A DNA stretch of 64,000 bases. It comes from Aphrophora alni. Taxonomy: Eukaryota; Arthropoda; Insecta; Hemiptera; Aphrophoridae. A model generated the notes under the pieces. The model saw only the letters and a list, made by a program, of their open reading frames with translations. It was not told the DNA's origin and did no database searches. The position numbers and the translations under genes are program-made. Shown piece after piece: positions 47,231 through 59,998 of the stretch. The stretch spans positions 27,051,949 through 27,115,948 of the forward strand of contig OY740774.1 in assembly GCA_963513935.1 (NCBI GenBank), read 5' to 3'. The stretch's first letter is position 1, and each line of letters starts with the position of its first letter.

Positions 47231-50200
47231 TTATTCCATACGTGATGACGAACCTGCAACGGGTGAAACGTTTTTATCAGGGACTTTCTTTTTCCTAGGT
47301 CTCTTGATATTTGATAAATGTATTTTGTCTTTAGTATTGTGGTGTCTAGCTTTAATTTTGGCAGTTTTCCTTACCGGGTTAATTGAAGTAATCTGCTCCT
47401 TATTATACTTATTTTTTGTTTTACCCTGCTTCTGCATGGTTTTTACATACACTTCTTGGGGTATGTCTGGAAGTGGTTCCTTATTAGCATTCCTTTTCTG
47501 CAAAACATTCTCCTTAATTCTGGAATTTATTTCTTTTATATTTTCGTATAATTTTTTAGTCCTTTCTTTATGTGAACTTACGTAATCATTAATAACTCTA
47601 TTTTCTAAATCTATGTCTAAAGCTGAATTAATTTTTATGTGTCCATATAATATTTCTACTGGTGTTAATTTTGTGACTGAGTGTAGGGTGTTATTATATG
47701 CGATAACAGCATATTTCATTTTTTGTGAAATAGTTAAATTTTTAAATTCTGCTTGATTATTTAAAAGTCTAATATGTTCAACTATAGTGGAGTGAACTCT
47801 TTCACATAATCCATTGGACTGCGGGTGTTGTGTGCTAACAAAATGAACTTTTATTCGGTGTAATTGTAATATTTCCTTAACTACCTTATTATTAAATTCC
47901 GTTCCATTATCTGAAATGATTATGTCGGGTACTCCATATCCGTTAAAGAAGCTGATTAGTTTCTCACTAATCTCAGTGGCTTGCGGACTCGTTATCTCGT
48001 ACATTTGGAGATATCTCGAGAACGTGTCAACCACAGTCAAGAACTTAGAATTCTCGAAACTTGCTGTATCGACAGAGATTATTTCAATCGGCTTACTTGC
48101 TGTGGGCGTCAATGTTAGCTCGGTTTTCAAAGGCACTCTTTCATACTTTGCTCGTAAGCATATGTCGCAATTGTTGATAAATTCTTGAACGTCACTCCTG
48201 ATATTAGGCCAATAGAATTTACGTTTAATTTGATTATACGTTTCTGTAATGCCCCGGTGATTAGTTTTACTCACGTGATAGTTATTTATGATTTCCTGAA
48301 CTTCTTCTGGGTCGGTTACATCCAATAATTTAATGTTATTTTTGACTAAATTTAATTGTGAATTCCTAAAGTTTCTTGAAACACATGCTGCAAATCTCTC
48401 ATAAAAATCGTCCTTAAAATACAAGTTATATTTAACGTTGGGTACTAGGTATTGTTTTATGAAATTGATTACATCTTGGTCAAAATTATTTTCTGAAATT
48501 TCTACTAATAATCTCATTTTAGTTATTCCAAATAGTTTTTTAATTATTACTTTTCTCGGCTGATATTTAACTAGAGAGAATATGATTTGATTTTTTCCGA
48601 AATTTACTGGTTCCTCTGATATGGGAATTCCTACCTGGGTATTTCCTTCATAATTAGAGTGTACAGTTCCATCAGTTTCTTCATTTTCATCCACGTTGAC
48701 AATTATTGACTCATTGTCTTTTAATATTGAAGAATAAGGTTGCAGCGATTCCTCGTCACTATCTAATTCAGGGAAATATAACTGCATTGATTGTTCTACT
48801 ATCTTCCTCAGATCTTCATTGGTTTCCTCTTGGTTTTCCGGTGGTCGATTTTCAGTAATGTTTAATTGAATTCTTGATAACGCATCAGCATTTTGATTAA
48901 GTTTGCCTCGCTTATATTTTATTTCATAATTAAATTCTTCCAATTTTAGTCTCCATCTTAATAATTTTGAATTCGGCTCTTTTATCGAAAATAACCACTG
49001 TAATGGTTTGTGGTCCGTGTAAATTGTAAATTTTGTCCCAAACAAGTATGGTCGAAAATATTTGGTTGCCCATACGATTCCTAAAAGTTCCTTCTCAATG
49101 GTCGAAAGATTAGTCTCGCTTTTGTTCAGAGTTCTGCTGGCGTAAGCAATGGGTAAGTCTGCTCCATTGTGGTCTTGACTTAATACAGCTCCTATTGCGT
49201 AATCACTCGCGTCTGTGGTTAATACAAATTCCTTTTCAAAGTCAGGATACTGTAGTACTGGCTCATTACATAATGCATTTTTGCATTGTTCGAAACAATT
49301 AATATATTCTTTATTACTTATGTCTATTTTAGCGTTTTTCCTTAAACAACTTGTGAACGGTTTTGTCATTTTGGCAAAATCTTTTATAAATTTTCTATAG
49401 TATCCTACAAGCCCTAAAAAACCTTTAATTTGTTTACTTGTTTTCGGTATAGGATAATTTTTTATTGTTTTAATTTTTTCCGGATTTGGCTTAACTCCTT
49501 CAGGTGTTACAACATGACCCAAATATGCTACTTCCTTTCGTAAAAATTCTGTCTTGTCTAACTGTACCTTAAAGTTTGCTTTTCTTAATCTGTCGAAAAC
49601 TTCTCGTAATCGGTTTAGGTGTTCTTGAAGGCTGGTCGAATAAATTATTATATCGTCTAGATACACTAAACAAGTCTCATTTTGTATTCCCCTTAATATG
49701 TTATTAACAACCCTCTGAAATAGAGGTGGGGATGTTTTTAACCCCATCGGCATCCTTAGGAACTCATAGTGCCCGTTTCCTGTAGAGAAAGCGGTTTTTT
49801 CTATGCTGTCTGGATCCATTTCAATTTGATGAAATCCAGTAGCCAAATCTAAAGTTGTAAAATATTGGGATCTTCCTAATTTATCTAAGATGTCGGTAAT
49901 GTTTGGTAGCGGGAATTTGTCGTCTATTGTTTTCGAATTTAGTCCTCTGAAGTCAACTACTAGCCGAAATTTACGTTTTCCGGATGCGTCTAGTTTTTTT
50001 GGCACAATCCAAATTGGGCTATTCCATGGCGACATGGAATGTCTAATTATTTTTTGCTTTAGCATTTCTTCAATTTGATTATCAATTTCTTTCCTATAAA
50101 CTTCCGGATATCGATAGTTTCTCGTGTAAACGGGAATCTCATCTACCGTCTTAATTTTATGTTTTATCTGATTGGTGAAAGTTAAATCACTTCCTTCTAT

Positions 50201-51034
50201 ATAAAAAATATCTGAATATTCTTTTACTAATTTTAATATTTCCTGTTTCTCCTCAGAATTCATGTGATTAGTTCTGATTTTATTTAGGTCCAGTTTAGGT
50301 TTATTGACATTTATTGAGTTGAAATTTGCATTTGATTTGTTTAAACAATTTTTTGAGTTATTGTCAAAGATTTCAAAATCACTTAAAGATTCTATTTTTA
50401 TTGGTTTTGGCGTTACTTTCGTATTTTCCATATTATTATTAATAATAGGGCATAAGGCTTCTCCATTTTTAACAGTAACTAAACATTGTGGAACCTCTAA
50501 ACCTTTTGCACGCATGTAGGGTATTATTCCCTGACCATTACATATGTTTTCTACTTTTATTCCAACGACTTGCTTGCTACGAGCTTGTATTAAATAGCTA
50601 CTCACGTCCTTATTAATATTATTATTGTTAGATTCCATTTTTTGTTTATTTTCAGATTCTTCTGTGTTGAGATAATGAATAGTTATATTTTTATCTGGTG
50701 TTTTTAATTCATTATTTGTAAAATCCAAATTTAATTTTAATTTCTTCATATTGTCTAATCCTAACAATAAGTCAAAATTTTTATGGAAATTGAATAAATA
50801 GAATTTTGCTTCCTTTTTTCCTAATATTGGTACTTTGCAACAATACTTCTCTCTTGATACACCATGTGCAGTGGAAACTTCAAAAGGTTCTTGTTTTATA
50901 CTACTTTTATACAAATGAAACGCTAAATTTTTTGAAATAAAGGATTTAGTGCTTCCTGTATCAATCAATACTTTTAAATTGGTTTTTGGCTCGAAAAAAT
51001 ATGGTAATTCATTATATTCATTATGGATGTTCAT
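47231..51034 (-). CDS. pol: Errantivirus Pol: protease, RT, RNase H, integrase (copy 2)
   Basis: An uninterrupted 1267-residue polyprotein. Aspartic protease DTGS is at 25-28. In reverse transcriptase, the first catalytic Asp is about residue 396 (LDLATG) and YLDD is at 458-461. RNase H begins with TTDAS, Asp about 608. The integrase zinc site has His 920, His 926, Cys 956 and Cys 959. The integrase core has Asp 989, Asp 1042 and Glu 1078 with the D,D-35-E spacing. The C-terminal tail is basic. This domain order is that of the Ty3/gypsy group. Its first ATG overlaps the gag stop as TAATG, one base back relative to the gag frame. Its end lies a dozen bases before the first Met of env and contains the env splice acceptor. 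Confidence 0.96.
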   Translation of the reverse strand: MNIHNEYNELPYFFEPKTNLKVLIDTGSTKSFISKNLAFHLYKSSIKQEPFEVSTAHGVSREKYCCKVPILGKKEAKFYLFNFHKNFDLLLGLDNMKKLKLNLDFTNNELKTPDKNITIHYLNTEESENKQKMESNNNNINKDVSSYLIQARSKQVVGIKVENICNGQGIIPYMRAKGLEVPQCLVTVKNGEALCPIINNNMENTKVTPKPIKIESLSDFEIFDNNSKNCLNKSNANFNSINVNKPKLDLNKIRTNHMNSEEKQEILKLVKEYSDIFYIEGSDLTFTNQIKHKIKTVDEIPVYTRNYRYPEVYRKEIDNQIEEMLKQKIIRHSMSPWNSPIWIVPKKLDASGKRKFRLVVDFRGLNSKTIDDKFPLPNITDILDKLGRSQYFTTLDLATGFHQIEMDPDSIEKTAFSTGNGHYEFLRMPMGLKTSPPLFQRVVNNILRGIQNETCLVYLDDIIIYSTSLQEHLNRLREVFDRLRKANFKVQLDKTEFLRKEVAYLGHVVTPEGVKPNPEKIKTIKNYPIPKTSKQIKGFLGLVGYYRKFIKDFAKMTKPFTSCLRKNAKIDISNKEYINCFEQCKNALCNEPVLQYPDFEKEFVLTTDASDYAIGAVLSQDHNGADLPIAYASRTLNKSETNLSTIEKELLGIVWATKYFRPYLFGTKFTIYTDHKPLQWLFSIKEPNSKLLRWRLKLEEFNYEIKYKRGKLNQNADALSRIQLNITENRPPENQEETNEDLRKIVEQSMQLYFPELDSDEESLQPYSSILKDNESIIVNVDENEETDGTVHSNYEGNTQVGIPISEEPVNFGKNQIIFSLVKYQPRKVIIKKLFGITKMRLLVEISENNFDQDVINFIKQYLVPNVKYNLYFKDDFYERFAACVSRNFRNSQLNLVKNNIKLLDVTDPEEVQEIINNYHVSKTNHRGITETYNQIKRKFYWPNIRSDVQEFINNCDICLRAKYERVPLKTELTLTPTASKPIEIISVDTASFENSKFLTVVDTFSRYLQMYEITSPQATEISEKLISFFNGYGVPDIIISDNGTEFNNKVVKEILQLHRIKVHFVSTQHPQSNGLCERVHSTIVEHIRLLNNQAEFKNLTISQKMKYAVIAYNNTLHSVTKLTPVEILYGHIKINSALDIDLENRVINDYVSSHKERTKKLYENIKEINSRIKENVLQKRNANKEPLPDIPQEVYVKTMQKQGKTKNKYNKEQITSINPVRKTAKIKARHHNTKDKIHLSNIKRPRKKKVPDKNVSPVAGSSSRME

Positions 51035-52068
51035 TATTTTGAATCTGTCCCTAGGCTGATATCGCCTAAAAAATAATCGCCTTCCACTAAATTGTCTCCT
51101 TCATCTAAACTTATCGCGTTAAATTGATCCTGTAAATATTCCGTTTCCGAATTTTCTGCGTAATATTCCTCGTTTGGCTCGATGTCAGGTAAATCCTCAA
51201 CGAATTCTTCATCGGCGGATTTTCCTGTCATTTGATACATTTTTGTATTTCTGATCGTGTTGTCCGTCTGTCGCGTTGAAATACTCATTGGAGTCGGCTT
51301 ATAAGGCTTTTGATTTGTATTCACCTTTTGCGGATTGTAAAATTGTGGTCTTAATTGTTGTGGTCTATTAAAGTGCGAGTTCTGATAATTTTGTTGGTTT
51401 TGTGGATTTTGGAAAGGTTGATTTAATGGATATTTTTGAAAAGATTTATTTGGCATTGGTCTCTGAATTTGAATCGGTCTATTAACCATTGGTCTACTAT
51501 TATGTTGAAATGCTTTGTTGATTTTAAATTGGAAATCGTTAATGAGCATATTTAAAGCTCCTTCTAAACTATCGGGATTCTTTGTTCGCATTAGGGATCC
51601 TAATGGTTCCTGCAAACCTCTTAATGCTAATTTCCTAACATAAGTGCATAGCACATCCCTGGCAGTTGTTTCATTGTTACAGAAAAATGATATTTGTAAA
51701 TTTAACAATTTATTTATTCTTTCATAAAATTTAAATGGTGATTCATTATTCTCTTGTTTCAATTCTGACATTTCTAAATTTAATGTAAAGCAATCTCTTC
51801 TGTCCAAATATGTTGCTAACAAAATTTTTCTGACTTCAGTCCATGAATAGGTATTTGAATTTACAACTACTTCTAAAGCTTGTCCCTTTAATTTACTCAA
51901 AATAGATGAAAACAAATATTTGTTTTGAAAATCTTCAGGGTTCTCTACTACAAAGAATTTAGATACAACCTTATCGCAAATGGAAATAAAGCGACTTAAC
52001 ATAGCCGGTTCTCCGTTATATTCGGGAATCATATCCAAATACTCTTTTTTTAACGTGGGAGTTGCCAT
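51034..52068 (-). CDS. gag: Errantivirus Gag (copy 2)
   Basis: Identical in translation to 20460-21494. It lies directly upstream of the intact pol with the same TAATG overlap. Confidence 0.92.
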   Translation of the reverse strand: MATPTLKKEYLDMIPEYNGEPAMLSRFISICDKVVSKFFVVENPEDFQNKYLFSSILSKLKGQALEVVVNSNTYSWTEVRKILLATYLDRRDCFTLNLEMSELKQENNESPFKFYERINKLLNLQISFFCNNETTARDVLCTYVRKLALRGLQEPLGSLMRTKNPDSLEGALNMLINDFQFKINKAFQHNSRPMVNRPIQIQRPMPNKSFQKYPLNQPFQNPQNQQNYQNSHFNRPQQLRPQFYNPQKVNTNQKPYKPTPMSISTRQTDNTIRNTKMYQMTGKSADEEFVEDLPDIEPNEEYYAENSETEYLQDQFNAISLDEGDNLVEGDYFLGDISLGTDSK

Positions 52069-52299
52069 TTTTAATAAGTTTGGTCACTAATAATATATAC
52101 AACACTTAATTCTAGCAAATCACTTAACCTAACAATAATAAATGCTTAATTGATATGCACGTATAATATTATTCAATTCTGAATAAAATTTTTACTTTAT
52201 ATAATTTGTTTTAAAATAATTACTTTTATAAATAAAAAGAATTATTATATATTTATCTTTCAATTTATTTTGAAGAAATATCTTATTTTACTTCTTTAC

Positions 52300-52542
52300 T
52301 CACAGAGAAAACACAAATATGCTCATTTTGTTTCTGATGAGAGTTTTCTTTTCTGGTGGAATCTTCTTTCCTGGTGGCTGGCGAGATGCTCTCTTGAATC
52401 TTCCAGATCTGCGTCCAGTTGACTCGTTTTTTGCAGTTTTCTTCCAAAAATTCAGCTGCTTTTGAATTTTCTTGAAGTTCGGACTTGTCTCGATAAACGG
52501 TTGAAACCGACGGTCTAATATTCGCTTAAACCTCCGAATCAC
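52300..52542 (-). CDS. Basic leader ORF, probable env 5' exon (copy 2)
   Basis: Same ORF as at 21726-21968. The splice donor is at 52303 and the matching acceptor at 47254. Confidence 0.5.
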   Translation of the reverse strand: MIRRFKRILDRRFQPFIETSPNFKKIQKQLNFWKKTAKNESTGRRSGRFKRASRQPPGKKIPPEKKTLIRNKMSIFVFSL

Positions 52543-52568
52543 GTGTTCCTGCCGAAATCACGTTGTTG

Positions 52569-52585
52569 TCCTACCGACTGCGCCA
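52569..52585 (-). promoter_or_regulatory. Primer binding site (tRNA-Ser type), copy 2
   Basis: Identical to the site at 21995-22011. Confidence 0.85.
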
Positions 52586-52885
52586 GTTACGTGTCGGGCC
52601 GTAACGATTAGGTTTTAAAAAAAATGTTTTATTTCTTTAAACAACCTTTATTTATTATAACAATTTTAATATTCACTTAAAATATATTACAATAAATGTT
52701 TTAACGTGTTATACAGTGAAACTATGATCTAGTGATACTTAATAGCACGGAGTCTGGTTTGGAACTAACTATCCTTTCTTACTTTACTATTAAAGAAAAC
52801 TATGCTGACTCAACACTAAAGCTTCTAGGAGCTTGTAGAGACTTCCATGAATACCGCTGACTAAACAATATTTCTCAATGTAACT
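52585..52885 (-). repeat. 5' LTR, copy 2
   Basis: Counterpart of 22011-22311, keeping the same single mismatch to its partner LTR. Confidence 0.95.
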
Positions 52886-53030
52886 TATATATATATATAT
52901 GTGTGTGTTATTTTCAGTTATACCTGTCTAGATTTGTTATGGTTCAATCAAGTTCCTCAACCCCTTGACATAATGCTGTGATCCTCACAACTTTCCTCCA
53001 TAGTATCACTTTTACTGTCACTAACATGAA

Positions 53031-54322
53031 TCACTGAAAAGTCTGTAACATCGTCAATAGCTGGTTCTTAAAACCTAGCCTATAATCGTTTTCTACACTC
53101 TCAACATGTTTATACTTTGCTCTCGAATTGTCTTTCCTTATCAATGAAAATTTCTTTTCCCAAAGCTTCTTTATTATCCTCAAAGGAAAATGTTGTACAG
53201 TATTATGGCTTGCCACAAATTTTTTGACATCCCCCCATATCATCTCTATTGGATTGAGATCCTAATGATATGGAGGAACCGCAAAACACTGTGTCCTTCT
53301 GCTTGCATTATTTCATCTAAAAGATATTTTTAAATCAGTGCTTTTTGAGTGTTATAATTTTGTACATTTGAGGTTTCAGCATTGTATTTTCAAAATGAAT
53401 GTTTTTTTCTACCAACCACTGTATCATTTTGTTTTTCTTTGAATTTGAAGTTGGGGGCTTTGTGTATTTGTACATTATGATATTTGGCAATATCAATCAC
53501 AAAACACTGTTGGGCTTTAAATATGGAAGTAATTTTTGAGTAATCCATAGTTGATAATTTTTTCCATTCGTTTTCTCCAGATTTCTGCCTGCCATCCACA
53601 TAGCTAGAGCGGTGGGGATAAATCCGTCTTCTCCGCCAGCGTGAATGATGATCTACTTCTTTTGGATTTTGCAGTATTTAATTCACTTGTTGAGCCATCT
53701 GTTCACAATTTACTCGATATATGACTTGTCAAAATATATGACTCATCCATAAACATGATAGGTCCGCCCTCTTATCTGTATGCCTTGATGGATTGTAGGT
53801 ATGTTATTCTCTGATGTCCCACTTTTCGATTAATATTTTTCCGTTATTCTTACATTTTTCCATCTACAACCAAGGTCTTTAAGTATAATTCTTTAATTTT
53901 TCTCACTCCCGTAAAAATTACTTATGTCCTTTAATTTCGTCTGTATAACTTTCACTGTAGGAAACCGCTTTTCAGTCACATGGAATTCATAAATTAACTT
54001 CAAAATTATGCATTTATCAAAATCGTCCAAGTCCGTTACTGGTTTTTGTCTTTTCTTTGATTTTATTGGCGTTTGATATGATTTAAAATTATAAGAGTGT
54101 TGTTCTCATGTGATTGTATTGTCCAGCTTCTTTATTCACACGGGATATGGTTCTGAGTGACGCTCAAGTTGCAGAAGCTGTCCGCTGACGTGCTTTATGA
54201 AAAGGTATAGAAATGTTATCGGCCTCCAATTTCATAAATGTATATACATTGCTAATCATTTCTTTACTCTGACTGCTATAAGCTCTCCTTCCAACCCTAA
54301 CCTTAGACTTAACGGTAGCCAT
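53031..54322 (-). pseudogene. Tc1-like DDE transposase relic, copy 2
   Basis: Counterpart of 22457-23748, with the same stops and shifts. The damage predates the duplication. Confidence 0.8.
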
Positions 54323-54973
54323 ACCACTAAAACACTGCACTGTAACTAATATTGACTAATTAACAAAAACTATAGAACTATTATTAACTTAAAACTTTAA
54401 AACACGCACAAAAATCAGAAGCAATTGACCACAAATAAGACTCATCACTGACTGAATACATCTCTGTTCAAGGGAGAAGTATTTTTCGTTGAAAGGACAA
54501 GTCACATTAGAAAGCAGCATGGGAAATGTTTTTTTCTCCACTTACATCCTTCCTCCACACCCCGCCCATCACACCAGAGTAAATTCAAGTGCCAGCATTG
54601 ATGCAAAGAATTGTAAATTGAGCAAAGATGTTGGGATCTTTTTTGTAACAAGTTGTTTAAATAAATTGAATTTGAGTTAGATATAAATAGTGTTGAAAGA
54701 CTGTCAACCATCTTTATTTGTTTTTGATTATAAAGTAAAATTAATTGTACAATATGTTGGAACGAAATGCAATTGGGTCTTGTGAAATCATGACATCTAG
54801 AGGAAGAAAATTAGTGCGATTTACAAAGAAAAGTGTAGAACTAAAATAACATAATTCCAATTAAAATTAAGAATATTATAAAATAAAAGTATATAATAAT
54901 TATTCAAAATAAGACATTATGTAAAAACCTGAGAAAAAAGTTAATATTTATAAAAACAAAATAATAGTAGTAG

Positions 54974-55847
54974 GTAGAAGGGAAACGGTGACTGTTCCTA
55001 CCAAGTAACTTGGAATTGGTGTTTTGAAATAACTCACCATGGTTTTTGAAATATATTAAAACACCTCGACAAGTGGACATTGTGGCGAATTCCCATGTTC
55101 CATGAGTGATCATGGAATGACTGATAAGAACAAAACAAAGGTAATCACCACTTCTTCTCAACAAGTGGCAGGTATGGATGAATTGCATGGAAGAGCAGTA
55201 TCTTTTATTTCCCTTAGCTTATTGGAGTATATATTTGTCCATTCTTCTTCCCATTGCCTATCCAAAGTGATTGTAACAGTTATACAGAGTCAAATGCCAC
55301 ATACCCTGTGACTGGCTTCCAGTAGCTTCCATTGTTGTTTCGTCAGCTTTCTGAAGCAAAATGATACTCTGACTTCCCGTAGCTGAAGTCTATATATAGA
55401 ACACAGAACATCTTCAAACGAAGGCATTCTTAGAATACACATTTTAGATAGCCAGTATACTATACTACTTTTGGAATTGGAACACAAAAGATAATAGTTA
55501 CAGAAATCAGATTGAACAATATTAAAGCCTTTCAAAATAGCAAAATAAAAGAGTTTGGCAGAAAATACACTATAAGCTGAAGGTAATCCATATGTATACG
55601 TCCGACCAGATGAGTAATATGCACAACCAACTTTATTATCCAGTTTAGAACCACCTGTGAAAATAATTTCACTATCAACCATATAATGAAACTCTGATGA
55701 TACACTACATAAAAAATATAGAGTATTGTTCTTGGTGAAGCTGGACAGCGAGAAATCAAAAGTTGGTATTTGATTAAGCTTTGGAGGAATAAAACATGCA
55801 GCATTCATATTCATTGGAGGAAGTACAAGTGCCATATTGTCTAGCAT
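54974..55847 (-). pseudogene. LINE ORF2 fragment, copy 2
   Basis: Counterpart of 24400-25273. The 185-codon frame is 55290-55847, with identical translation. Confidence 0.65.
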
Positions 55848-56673
55848 TCTAAGAGTTCTATTGCCAAACTAGGCAGGACAGTTACGACAAACACTTTGAC
55901 TTGTGTATCTAAGATAAAGCATTCAGATTCAGACAGATCTAAACAAAGTTCTGAAAAGAACTTGGTTTAGTTGAAAATTATTTTACAAGATGATTAAGAA
56001 AATTAATTACAAACTATAATAACTTTTAAAACCATTTAGAAACTCAATTTTGAATACAGCTAATACATAATTAATGGTTCATTACCTGGTTTATAGAAAG
56101 ATGGACAGTTGGCCTAAGGAAGCATCATAACAATTAACCAAATTAATTAACACATTAACAAACATTGAATTCAGAAATTTGTTTTTAAATGTACTATTCA
56201 CTTTACTTTTTTTACAATTAAATTCACTTATGTAAGACACTTATGTAATCACTTATTGACATTTTTATGTAAGGCATTGGCAATGCACTTTTAAATTGTT
56301 ATTTAAGGTACTGAAAAAAGTTTCTCTCTCTAAACAGCTGTATTAGACTAACTATAGCCAGTGGTAGACTGTTCCAAGCGTAAGGCTAAATTTAGAATTG
56401 GACTCTTTATCAAGAACAATTTCTTTCAATTGGACTCTTTACCAAAGTTGGATTTCAGAACAGATTACTCTTCATCTCACATGGTCCTTTGCTTTTTATT
56501 AAGAATTAATTTTAAAATGCAACACTACTTACAGAACTAAAAATACCTAATAATAAAGAACCTATCGGAACACCACTTCAACATATGGACAATAGTAAGC
56601 AAGCTGCATCTTCCAGAAAATATTGCAAAAGCTGACACCCACCCAACAGAACTTCGACAATCTGTCCTCAATA

Positions 56674-57104
56674 TATGAATGAAATGCACCCTAAGGAAGA
56701 ATGGCATGAAGGATCCAAATGAATATAGCAGAGTAGGAGCAGGAGTATAAAGCCACCTATTTTCTCAATATGATCCAGTAGGGAGACATAAGATGAACTT
56801 TTATTGGTAACTGAGACAATAAACTTAGCGCTGGAATAGATTTACCAAAAAGCTGTAATGCTGGTTGACTATAGAATGGCCATTCAAACAATCACATCAA
56901 ACAGATTGACTCACTCGCCTTGTTTCAAAAACATAAATGAATCATTGAAAATACTTTACAATTCTCAAAAAAAGTATGCAAATGGATACCAACACATGTA
57001 GGAATGGAAGGGAATGAGACCATAGATGAGCTGGTAAATAAATATTCAGAAGTTCATACAAACGGAAAACCGCTAACATGAAATCCCCTAAAAATATACT
57101 CTCC
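56674..57104 (+). pseudogene. LINE RNase H fragment, plus strand, copy 2
   Basis: Counterpart of 26100-26530. Confidence 0.55.
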
Positions 57105-59035
57105 TCCTAGTCCATAATATCATTAAAAGGAAAACAGCAGAAGAGACAAAGGAGAAAATGGGCAAAGATTGTTGACCTATGAAGAGGCAACAGCTTGAAA
57201 CTGAGGAAAAAAACTGTTGCAGCTTTAGACAAGCCACTGGCCACTGGTAACGACTAGCAGTGGATCCAGCTCAAATGAAGATCTAGAGCTGTCAGAGTGT
57301 ACAATCTCCTGTGAACCGGACTCAGTCATGGACACTAACCATCTGTGTTGAACTTAGCCCTACACTGCGACAAGAAGAGAATTTGAAGGCTTTATAGTGA
57401 GATGGCAAAAACAAGATAGTCCCTCCCCACAAGTGTCATGACAACAACAATATTTAGAAAAACTCCTAATCTAGTTGAACATCTCAAGCTTTTAGAATTT
57501 GACTTCTTATAGTTTATGGTATTTGAAAGATTATCATTTTGATTAACCATTATCACGACTTTTAGAGATGTTGATTTTTGTTTGTTTTGACATCTCCAGC
57601 TTCTTGTAGAATATCATTAGTCAAACAGGAAGGAAACCAATATAGTTCCTATATGATCAATAACTGAAACTGCTATGCTCAATTTTATGGATGATGTTAT
57701 GGGTGGGATAAATTGTGGGAAAAGCGTTGATAGTATGTTTCTGGATGTGAGAAAGGTTTTCTTTTTTTCTTCTCCTTTTTGTGTATTTTAACTTTAAGTC
57801 ATAACACACTTTAATCTTCAAGTATTTTAACTTTTATGTCATATTTCAATTTATTTGTTTTGATTAGTTTGTTGTTAAAGTTAGCTTTATTTTTTCCTTT
57901 CTTTCTCAATCTAAATCATGTTTTGTTTGTTTTCAGATTTAAACTAATTTCCTAGATGCTATAATAAACAAAAATAACAATATCCCTCATCAATACATAT
58001 AAAAATCCAAATCAAACAGATTATACCATCCACAGCAACTCATAACTATCCTATATCACGTAAAGTAGTTGCTTTCCAGAATTTTTTAAATAGTTGAAAT
58101 TTTGATGAGATTTTCAATTTTTATTATTTTTTCATATTCTCCACATCTTATTAAACAGTTTTGGAAAAAAAGTATTTATAATTTTAGTAACTGATGATGA
58201 GACTTATCAACAGTTAGCTTTTTATTACTGTTTAGTTTTTTGGTTTTGGCAACATATTTTATAAATTTATAGACTCTCTTAATTTCTCTCAGTGTTACAT
58301 ATATATTTAGCTTTATACCAGTTTATAAACTCATTTTTTGGTTTACACAACATAGTTTATTTACTCCAGGTAAGCATATTTAGCTCATTTTACACAATTT
58401 CAAATTTTCATTTTTTGTTTTACAGAATTACGCACAAATATGGAATTTTAAAAGTTTTATATATTTTTGCCAGATGATGATGTCTTGTAGCCGAAACTTT
58501 TTGTACTTTTTCCCACCTAGAAATTCCATTATAAAAACTATCTGATGATGTCTGGGTAGCTGAAACTTTCTAATTCCTTCTATTATTAACTAAAATATCT
58601 ATTTACCATAGTTTGAACTAAAGTATATGTTTGACCCAAAATTAAATATATATATTAAGAGAATGGGTTTAATTTTAGTCTTCTAATGTCTCTCTATATG
58701 ACCAATTTTAGAATTATTAAGAGTTTGGAGTGTTTGGTGTTTGTACAACACCATGAGTCCAAAGTTTCAAACAGTCACATATACTTAAGTTTAAACGACC
58801 CCCTAAGAGGACCTTCATCTCTACTTCCATCTCCCTCTCACACAATGTTTAATCACTCCACAATTAAGAATCTCTTACATTGCAAGACAACTTTCTGACA
58901 TCCTGGCTCATCCAGCTGATATTAGAATATATTGTCAAGTGTGCCATGAAATTGCAAGATTAGGACCTGGGGTACATAGTCACTGGAATTTATCTCTATT
59001 GACTCTAGCTTGTAGATTCCCCACTCTGTTGAGTA

Positions 59036-59143
59036 TGCAGAACTGCTGATGAGTCTCTGGAGCATATTATTTTTTACTGCCCACCCTTTAGTCTGGGAAG
59101 CAATGATCTCAACTCCAAAGTTTTTAAGAAGCAAGACATCTAG
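59036..59143 (+). pseudogene. LINE C-terminal zinc-knuckle fragment, copy 2
   Basis: Counterpart of 28462-28569. Confidence 0.5.
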
Positions 59144-59364
59144 ACACTGAAATCATTTAACCTTATTCCAGCAAAAGTTTATAGAAGAAATCGAATTTTT
59201 AATTTTATCTGATACTAAAAAACATACTAAGAAGTAAGAATTAATTGACATCCAGTTGCTCTTGAAAGCTCTAGCATTGACTAGGGTTGGAACTTTGCTT
59301 GTGAATAAGTGTAAATGACCACTCAACATAATAAAAGAGAAAGGGAAAAGTTAAATCCGGCATG

Positions 59365-59684
59365 GACCCAAACCAATTCTGGATTGAAGATAACAAGAAA
59401 GCAGATAAGTTGGCAAATATTAGTGCGCTTGATTATGAGAGAAGACTGCCCAAGATCCCAACTATGTCAGAGATTATGTACAGGTGAGTATGTATAGCAA
59501 AGGTTTGTACAAAGCACCATGATAGGGGGTAATACAAGAATGGATTGTAAACAAGTTAGAGACATAAGTATCTCAACATAATAGGAAAAAGGTATGACTC
59601 ATCTTGCTATAAGTGTGGGAAGAAGGAAGCATTAACTCATTTATTGACTGAGTATTCCATCTCTGAGCATATCCAGTGGAGCTG
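59365..59684 (+). pseudogene. Second LINE RNase H/zinc end fragment, copy 2
   Basis: Counterpart of 28791-29110. Confidence 0.55.
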
Positions 59685-59998
59685 TAGAACTAAATAAGAG
59701 CTTCGTAGAATGAATCATAAAAATACCCAAATAATCCTTCTGTAATATGATTGAATTTATACCACATTTCATTCTGATGAAGACATTTAAAAACTTTAAT
59801 GTTATCAGGATGTAAATTCTTATAAGGCATACAAGGTGCCGTAATAAAGTAACGATACTGATTTTTTTAAAGCAAGATAAGGTAACCCTGCAGCTTGCGT
59901 AGGAAGTCTATCTTTGACTTTGATCGTTAGACTAATTCCAGTTCAAGAGGCACCGTTCAGTATTAAATTGTGCTCCAATACAGGGTATGTCATTTCTT

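Larger units (their letters stand above)
45241..52885 (-). mobile_element. Errantivirus-type LTR retrovirus, copy 2 (all ORFs open)
   Basis: 7645-bp counterpart of 14651-22311, shorter by exactly the 16 bp that break copy 1 pol. The LTRs are 45241-45541 and 52585-52885. Gag, pol and env are all open from start to stop with catalytic residues in place. It has the same LTR mismatch and the same TATA flanks as copy 1, so both copies descend from one insertion multiplied by the segmental duplication, not from two transpositions. Whether it is expressed cannot be told. Confidence 0.95.
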
